Assembly: GCA_026388735.1 (NCBI GenBank)
Contig: JAPLJG010000074.1
Coordinates: 1 to 44,242 of the forward strand
Direction: 5' to 3'
Origin: Deltaproteobacteria bacterium
GTDB taxonomy: Bacteria > Desulfobacterota > Desulfobulbia > Desulfobulbales > Desulfurivibrionaceae
Length of the DNA: 44,242 nt
The position numbers and the translations under genes are program-made. The notes beneath the pieces are model-generated. The model saw only the letters and a list, made by a program, of their open reading frames with translations. It was not told the DNA's origin and ran no database searches. Position 1 is the first letter of the stretch. Each line of letters begins with the position of its first letter. Shown piece after piece: positions 39,419 through 44,242 of this stretch.

Positions 39419-40705
39419 TTAGTTCCCTTTCAGAATCTTATCCGCCAATTCTGGGTACAGCTTCGTGACGCAATCAGGGCAGATACCATGGCTGAATTGT
39501 GCCTCCGAGTGGCTGGCGATGTAGGACTCAACCTGGGTCCAGAAGCCCTGGTCGTCGCGGATTTTCTTGCAGGACGCGCAGATGGGGATGAAGCCGCTTA
39601 AAAGCTTCACCTGCGCCAAGGACTCTTGCAGTTCATGGATGAGATGTTCCTTCTCCTCCTCCAGCTTTTTCTTCTCGGTTATTTCCAGGAAACTTTCGAC
39701 AATCCCGACCACCTTGCCCTTGGCGTCGAGCAGCGGTTTAGCGGTGGTGATGAAGGACTGGGAGACACCATCCTTTTCCTTGATGGGTTCGTGGACGTGT
39801 TTACGCGCTCCGTTCAAAATCCGGGTGAGTGGGCAATCTTCGGTGTGGCACGATTTCCCCGGTCGGTGGTCATAGCATTTGATTGTTTTTTTGTGGTCAG
39901 GAAGGGGGCCGAACTCGGCCCAGTAGGTTTTGTTCGCCATCAGAATCGTGTAGTTTTTATCGGTGACGCAGGTTGGAACCGGGTTGTTGAAGGTGGCGTC
40001 AAACAGGCGCTGTTTCCGTCCATAGAGGGTGCTGCCGATGAAGATGAAAATGAGGCCGATGGCCGCCACCGAACCGAAGCCGATAATGAGGTCGAGGTGC
40101 GTGTGGGTGGGATAGGGCATGGAGATGCTGAGGCCGCCTCGGATGTCGCCCTCCTTGTATCCCTGCTGGGCGTGACACTTGAGGCACTCGGGTCCGGTAA
40201 GAAGAGGAGCCATGTAGCGGAACCAGGTGATGGTGGGGCCATCTGCGAAGAATTCGCTCTGTTCCTTGACCCCCTGCTCGAAGGACTTGAGCCACCGCTC
40301 CTCCCATTCCGTCGCTTTGTTTTCTGGCCTGATCGGCTTGAGGCTGGTGATGTGGAACTGCGTGCCAGCCGCATTTTTTTGCGCAAGTTCCGCGAATTGG
40401 CGGGTCATGTAGGAGGGGTTGACCCTGGTCAGCTTGAGGCCGTTGTCTGCGGTCAGGTCTCGGTTTTTGCGCGGCAGATATTCGTTGGGCGGAGTTTCGC
40501 TGGTGATCGGGACATAGACCCCGCCGTGGGAGGCGTTCCACTTGCGGCTGATCACGACTTGCTGGAAAAAGGCGTTGGCAGCGCTTTGCGCTAACTGCTT
40601 TTCATCGTGGCGGGTGTCCACCTCCACCCAAGAGAGGAAAGCGGCGAGAATACAAATCCAGACGGCCATAATAATCAGTGTCCGACTGCCGTTGCGCATC
40701 ATCAT
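39419..40705 (-). CDS. Heme-binding DUF3365-PAS sensor protein
   Basis: A 428-residue membrane sensor. An N-terminal helix (TLIIMAVWICILAAFLSW) anchors a periplasmic DUF3365 (Tll0287-like) domain with a c-type heme site CLKCH near residue 176. A second helix (IGFGSVAAIGLIFIFIGS) leads to a cytoplasmic PAS domain, and a C-terminal zinc-ribbon-like unit ICASCKKIRDDQGFWTQVES ... ICPDC. No histidine kinase, GGDEF or methyl-accepting domain is present, so output must be through a partner. The PAS domain contains KSCHTEDCPL. ATG at 40705 is chosen over a TTG at 40714. Confidence 0.8.
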   Translation of the reverse strand: MMMRNGSRTLIIMAVWICILAAFLSWVEVDTRHDEKQLAQSAANAFFQQVVISRKWNASHGGVYVPITSETPPNEYLPRKNRDLTADNGLKLTRVNPSYMTRQFAELAQKNAAGTQFHITSLKPIRPENKATEWEERWLKSFEQGVKEQSEFFADGPTITWFRYMAPLLTGPECLKCHAQQGYKEGDIRGGLSISMPYPTHTHLDLIIGFGSVAAIGLIFIFIGSTLYGRKQRLFDATFNNPVPTCVTDKNYTILMANKTYWAEFGPLPDHKKTIKCYDHRPGKSCHTEDCPLTRILNGARKHVHEPIKEKDGVSQSFITTAKPLLDAKGKVVGIVESFLEITEKKKLEEEKEHLIHELQESLAQVKLLSGFIPICASCKKIRDDQGFWTQVESYIASHSEAQFSHGICPDCVTKLYPELADKILKGN

Positions 40706-40942
40706 AGAGAGCAATCCCTTCGGAGGCTAGATTTCCTCGTGATGGCTACGTCCTGGGAGTCAGTCTGATTATATCCCCTGAAGCTTAAAAATAGCCATTT
40801 CTAAGCATATTGAAAGCATCTCATGGGCCGGACAGAGTTGTCAATACTGAAAAAAATACGCCATCGGTTTCCAGGCAAGGGACAACGCGCATCTTGCCAA
40901 CCTCATATTGACAAAAACGGCAGACCGGGTCATTCTGAAGTC

Positions 40943-42229
40943 ATGAAAAATACTATCGATCCCACCCCTGCCCAATATCATGCCGGGTTTCTCCAGTTTG
41001 ACGTGCAGCTGGCTGATCCTGCGGCGAATCTCGTTGCGGTGCAGGCGGGCTTGGCCCGTTTGGCCCCCGCTGGTCCTGGGATCATCGTCCTGCCCGAGCT
41101 GTGGAGCTGCGGCTTTGCCTACGAGCGGCTCCAGCATTTCGCCCTGCAGACGGTGGCGGTGCTGGACGAGATGCAGCGGCTGGCTCACCAGTACGGTATC
41201 CATCTGGCCGGTTCCCTGCCCGAAGAGGTGCTCACCGAGGTGGGCTCCGTCATCTATAATACCCTGTATATCGTAGGTCCCGACGGGGTTTGCGGTTCGA
41301 TCCGCAAGCAGCACCTCTTCGCACCCATGGCCGAGGATCGACATTTCACCTCTGGGGAGAATCCCCAGCCGGTGGAAACCGACCTTGGTTTGGTGGCAGG
41401 GTTAGTGTGCTACGATCTTCGCTTCCCCGAACTGGCCAAGGCCCAGACCGGTATGGGCGCGGGGCTGCTGGTGGTGAGCGGTCAGTGGCCCGCAGCCCGA
41501 CGGGAGCAGTGGCGGACTTTGGCCATGGCGCGGGCTATTGAGAACCAAATTTTTGTGGTGGCTTGTAATCGGTGCGGTGTTACAGGAAAAATAGAGTTCG
41601 GCGGCCATTCCCTGGTCATCGCCCCGGATGGCGCGGTGCTGGCCGAGGCCGGTGCCGAGGCGGACGGAGCCTGGGTCGGGATCGACCCGGCCCGGATGCA
41701 GGAGCTGCGGCAGCGCTTCAACACCGTGGGACCGGCGCCGTATCGATTTGCCGATGAGGACAAGATTGTCGAGCTTGAGGAGTTGGCCGAACTGACTGCC
41801 AGGTACCGGGCGGTGGGCCGCAAGGTGGTGTTCACCAATGGCTGTTTCGACATTCTGCATCAGGGGCATGTCACCTATCTGGAGCAGGCCCGCAGGGAAG
41901 GCGATTGCCTAGTGGTCGGGGTCAACAGCGATGCCTCGGTGCGGGCGTTGGGCAAGGGGGATGACCGGCCGGTGAACCATGAGCAGAGCCGGGCCAGGAT
42001 TCTCGCCGCCCTGGGCTGTGTGGACCACGTGGTGATCTTTGCCGAGGAAACCCCGCAAAATCTTATCACCACCCTGATGCCGGAGGTGCTGGTCAAGGGC
42101 GGCGACTGGCCGGTGGAAAAGATTGTTGGCGCGCCGGAGGTGCTGGCTGCGGGCGGCCGGGTGCTCTCCATTCCCCTGGTGGAAAATTATTCCACCACCT
42201 CCCTGCTTAAGAAAATCCGCAAGAATTAA
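40943..42229 (+). CDS. Nitrilase-RfaE2 fusion protein
   Basis: A 428-residue two-domain protein. Residues 1-270 are a C-N hydrolase (nitrilase/omega-amidase branch) with the complete catalytic triad E52 (VLPELW), K122 (IRKQHLF) and C156 (LVCYDLRFPEL). Residues 290-428 are the heptose adenylyltransferase domain of RfaE2/HldE: GRKVVFTNGCFDILHQGHVT, GVNSDASVRALGKG and EVLVKGGDW. The second domain makes ADP-heptose for LPS inner core; the first would hydrolyse an amide. ATG at 40943 starts where nitrilases usually start; an upstream ATG (40823) would add 40 unlike residues. It is followed by a hairpin. Confidence 0.9.
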   Translation: MKNTIDPTPAQYHAGFLQFDVQLADPAANLVAVQAGLARLAPAGPGIIVLPELWSCGFAYERLQHFALQTVAVLDEMQRLAHQYGIHLAGSLPEEVLTEVGSVIYNTLYIVGPDGVCGSIRKQHLFAPMAEDRHFTSGENPQPVETDLGLVAGLVCYDLRFPELAKAQTGMGAGLLVVSGQWPAARREQWRTLAMARAIENQIFVVACNRCGVTGKIEFGGHSLVIAPDGAVLAEAGAEADGAWVGIDPARMQELRQRFNTVGPAPYRFADEDKIVELEELAELTARYRAVGRKVVFTNGCFDILHQGHVTYLEQARREGDCLVVGVNSDASVRALGKGDDRPVNHEQSRARILAALGCVDHVVIFAEETPQNLITTLMPEVLVKGGDWPVEKIVGAPEVLAAGGRVLSIPLVENYSTTSLLKKIRKN

Positions 42230-42250
42230 GAGCTTGTTCGGCAAGCTCTT
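42228..42250 (+). terminator. Hairpin after the nitrilase-RfaE2 fusion
   Basis: AAGAGCTTG and CAAGCTCTT form a perfect 9-bp stem around TTCGG and overlap the stop codon. No T-run follows, so it is a weak or Rho-assisted terminator. A CCTCC/GGAGG palindrome follows at about 42260-42280. Confidence 0.5.
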
Positions 42251-42292
42251 CGGGTAATTCCTCCCTCCCGCGGAGGGAAGAATTTGGCCCGT

Positions 42293-42793
42293 CTAGTCCT
42301 GTTGGCAGAACAGCAGCTCAATGCCTTCCGGCAGCTGCTCCGGCAATACCCCTATCTCTCGGGCAAAGGCATCCAGTTCCTCCTTGGTGCAGTTGAGGCA
42401 AGACTGCCGCAGCCCCGCCCGGACTTCGTCTGCCTCCTGACGCAGGAAGCAGCGCAAGGCCTCGGCAATCTCCAGGCGCATATCCTCAACGGTCATTTCC
42501 TGCCGAGCGCAGAATTTCCCCAGCCGCTCCCAATTGAAGATGCACCGTTTCAACCCTCGGTAGATGCGGGCGTCCCGGTTTTCCGGGTCGAGATCCCGCA
42601 GCATAATCTCCCGGTAACGGGCCACCACCTGTTGGCGTAGGTTAGCCAACTCCTCTTGGCTCAAGGTGAGTTGCGGCCCGTCCGGGTCTTCGCAGAGATA
42701 ATACAAAGAGCCGTGGAAGGCGATTTCCGGAATCTCCCCGGAATGGCGGACAATGAGCATCTCTTCTGCCAGCAAGCTTTCTGTCTCGGTCAT
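42293..42793 (-). CDS. Protein of unknown function
   Basis: Not recognised. A 166-residue soluble protein with an N-terminal beta-rich part (LIVRHSGEIPEIAFHGSLYY) and a helical remainder, including NLRQQVVARYREIMLRDLDP and EIAEALRCFLRQEADEVRAG. Cysteines lie in QSCLNCTKEEL and near the C-terminus (LLFCQQD). The gene converges on the nitrilase-RfaE2 fusion and is divergent from the FlgO-like gene. Confidence 0.6.
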   Translation of the reverse strand: MTETESLLAEEMLIVRHSGEIPEIAFHGSLYYLCEDPDGPQLTLSQEELANLRQQVVARYREIMLRDLDPENRDARIYRGLKRCIFNWERLGKFCARQEMTVEDMRLEIAEALRCFLRQEADEVRAGLRQSCLNCTKEELDAFAREIGVLPEQLPEGIELLFCQQD

Positions 42794-43079
42794 GGCCCCA
42801 CCTTTAAGCGAATGGCAGAAAAAAAATCATGCCAAAAGGCTTTTTGATTTTCCGCAAGATATAGCTTCTCTGAGCAACCGGCATACCACATGTTGTTGCT
42901 CGTAGGCGAACCGGCCTCCGACAGGCACGATCCGGACAGCCACAAAGCCCCTATCCTCTCAATCTGCAACGCATTTTTTGTTAAAGACAATGCGCTGGCC
43001 AACCGATGATTAGGGCAAACCGGGAACTCTTTTCCGCCCGAGGCGTCCAGCGTCACATAATAAAGGAGAACGGCGACAT

Positions 43080-43745
43080 ATGCAATTGACAAGGAAACGA
43101 TGTTCTAGCCGGCCGACCCCTTCTTTTCTCCCGAAAATAGTGGTCATCCTGGCCCTGCTTGTTTTTCCGGGGCAGGCCACGGCCTTCTCGCCTTTCACCC
43201 AGGATAAGCCCCCGGAGATTAAGGTAAATGAGGCCGACGCCTTGCGTACCGAGATACAGGGTCTGGCCAACGAGCTGTTCCGCAACCTGGCCGATGCTGA
43301 TCCGGAAAACGGGGATCTTGGCAAGGGCGTGCTGATCTGTACCTTTGTCGAGCTGAAAAAATTGTCCCGCACCTCGTCTCTAGGGCGGTATGTGGCGGAG
43401 CAGTTGATGAACGAGATGCAGCAGCACCACTACGAGGTGGTGGAAATCCGGAAAAGCCAGGCGATTATGCTCCAGGAAAAACGCGGCGAGTTCGGTCTTT
43501 CCCGCAACCCGGCCGAGGTTAGCCAGGCCGCGACCGCCGGGGCCATGCTCACCGGAACCTACACCTCCAGTAAAGACAGCATTGTCATCAATGCCAGGAT
43601 CATCGACAACCGGAGCGCCAAACTCCTCTCCTCGGCCACGGCTATCATTCCGAGAAATCAACTGGCTGAGCAGCTGCTGGCGGACACAGCCTCGGTCAGG
43701 ATGGAAAAACCGGAGCCGCTGTATCTGAAAAAACTGGAATTGTGA
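43080..43745 (+). CDS. FlgO-family exported protein
   Basis: A 221-residue protein with a signal peptide (hydrophobic LPKIVVILALLVFPGQATAF, cleavage near residue 35). The mature part has the FlgO domain pattern: IQGLANELFRNL, GVLICTFVELKKLSRTSSLG, RYVAEQLMNEMQQHHYEVVE, and a MLTGTYTSSKDSIVINARII strand-rich end. FlgO is an outer-membrane protein of the Vibrio flagellar region; in other bacteria the domain appears in exported proteins of unknown role. No lipobox is visible. GGAG lies about 11 bases before the ATG. Confidence 0.75.
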   Translation: MQLTRKRCSSRPTPSFLPKIVVILALLVFPGQATAFSPFTQDKPPEIKVNEADALRTEIQGLANELFRNLADADPENGDLGKGVLICTFVELKKLSRTSSLGRYVAEQLMNEMQQHHYEVVEIRKSQAIMLQEKRGEFGLSRNPAEVSQAATAGAMLTGTYTSSKDSIVINARIIDNRSAKLLSSATAIIPRNQLAEQLLADTASVRMEKPEPLYLKKLEL

Positions 43746-43871
43746 TGAACTTGTAAAAAGGGAAAAATGGCGCAGGTCCGTTGCAGCAATTGTGATACGA
43801 TATCCGCAGGGATGCAGAGAAACTTGGCTTTTCATGGAAAGAAGAGAGCACAACGGTTCAGGGAGGACAGG

Positions 43872-44242
43872 ATGAAAAAGGGAAAGAGAGAAGTGATACT
43901 CTGTTGCCTGGGGCTGGTTCTGTTTGCCGGCACGGCGTGGGCCGAGAGCAGCGCAATGGGACAGGCACCGCCGCCGGCCGAGACCCGCAGGGTTCCGACC
44001 AGCTACAATGTGTACCAGTACCTGCCGGAGCCCTCCAGTCGGGGCTCGGAAGTGCTTCTTGCGGAAATAACCAAGGAAGTGGCAGGCAAGGTGTATTATC
44101 AGCTGCAAGGGGAAGGTGATGGGCAGAGCCTTGTCGGCAGAATTGGGGTGGTCAACGCCGTGCCCCTTTCCGATTTCAAGCGTGATACCGAGTTTGGCCG
44201 GCTGATGGGTGAGTATTTACTTACCGATTTGGCGGATCGCGG
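43872..44242 (+). CDS. Second FlgO-like exported protein, partial
   Basis: The first 123 codons of a rightward gene cut by the window edge. A signal peptide (VILCCLGLVLFAGTAWA, cleavage near residue 24) is followed by a proline-rich spacer, and by VLLAEITKEVAGKVYYQLQG and RDTEFGRLMGEYLLTDLADR, the FlgO-domain start again. GGAGGACAGG lies before the ATG. Together with the preceding gene it forms a pair of related exported proteins with a 126-bp gap. Confidence 0.7.
   Translation, partial: MKKGKREVILCCLGLVLFAGTAWAESSAMGQAPPPAETRRVPTSYNVYQYLPEPSSRGSEVLLAEITKEVAGKVYYQLQGEGDGQSLVGRIGVVNAVPLSDFKRDTEFGRLMGEYLLTDLADR

Noticed and set aside
42885..42960. Possible cyclic di-GMP-I riboswitch (GGCGAACC ... 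CAAAGCC)
   Set aside because: The GGCAAACC element is imperfect and the second helix with its receptor is missing.
42790..43092. A 100-codon leftward frame overlapping the start of the unknown 166-residue gene
   Set aside because: No ribosome site or recognisable fold, and it overlaps the start and leader of the FlgO-like gene.

Overview
The window looks like chromosomal DNA of an anaerobic, Gram-negative member of the Desulfobacterota, most likely a sulfate-reducing or sulfur-disproportionating Desulfobulbales relative. This rests on gene content: rubredoxin, a desulforedoxin-like protein, an exported superoxide-reductase-like protein, an AcsE-type methyltetrahydrofolate methyltransferase, a RACo-type corrinoid activator, a heptose adenylyltransferase (LPS) and a DUF3343 protein. 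Most genes are GC-rich; a few patches (dnaN and its upstream region, the toxin-antitoxin area, the large helicase) are visibly more AT-rich. The species call is inference.

Left part (1-9165): a leftward replication block, dnaN-gyrB-gyrA, followed by a RelE/ParE-type toxin-antitoxin pair, an unknown membrane protein, gpsA and a partial DUF3343 gene. recF is absent between dnaN and gyrB, and dnaA is not next to dnaN. An AT-rich gap with DnaA-box-like sites lies upstream of dnaN. 9166-16480: a serine hydrolase, mtnA, a nudix-comF pair, ftsH, a YqeY operon, and an operon pairing a protein with a desulforedoxin-like C-terminus with a rubredoxin.

16600-25400: a REC-PAS-PAS-GGDEF protein, small membrane proteins, a truncated hemerythrin, a frameshifted monomeric isocitrate dehydrogenase, an exported superoxide-reductase-like protein, a cytochrome c/ArsR pair with a shared operator motif, a phosphomannomutase homologue whose catalytic serine is replaced by arginine, and a YkgJ-type cysteine-cluster protein. 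25400-31800: class II DAHP synthase, a lone 1040-residue SF1 helicase in an AT-richer island, a stand-alone HSDR_N-like protein, and the AcsE-like methyltransferase with a clear sigma70-type promoter.

31900-44242: a DUF4405-like membrane protein behind two small secreted proteins; a gene-free stretch holding a near-perfect parS site and, 98 bp away, five CAACA motifs spaced exactly 11 bp apart; a GT2 glycosyltransferase; RACo; a ferredoxin-nitroreductase whose start region is duplicated in tandem; a DUF5610-like protein; a heme-binding DUF3365-PAS sensor; a nitrilase-heptose adenylyltransferase fusion; and two consecutive FlgO-like exported proteins, the last cut by the window edge.

The most notable signal is chromosomal maintenance architecture: dnaN/gyrase, DnaA-like boxes, parS and an 11-bp-phased repeat array within about 26 kb, which suggests the window is close to the replication origin. 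No tRNA, rRNA, CRISPR array or insertion sequence was seen.
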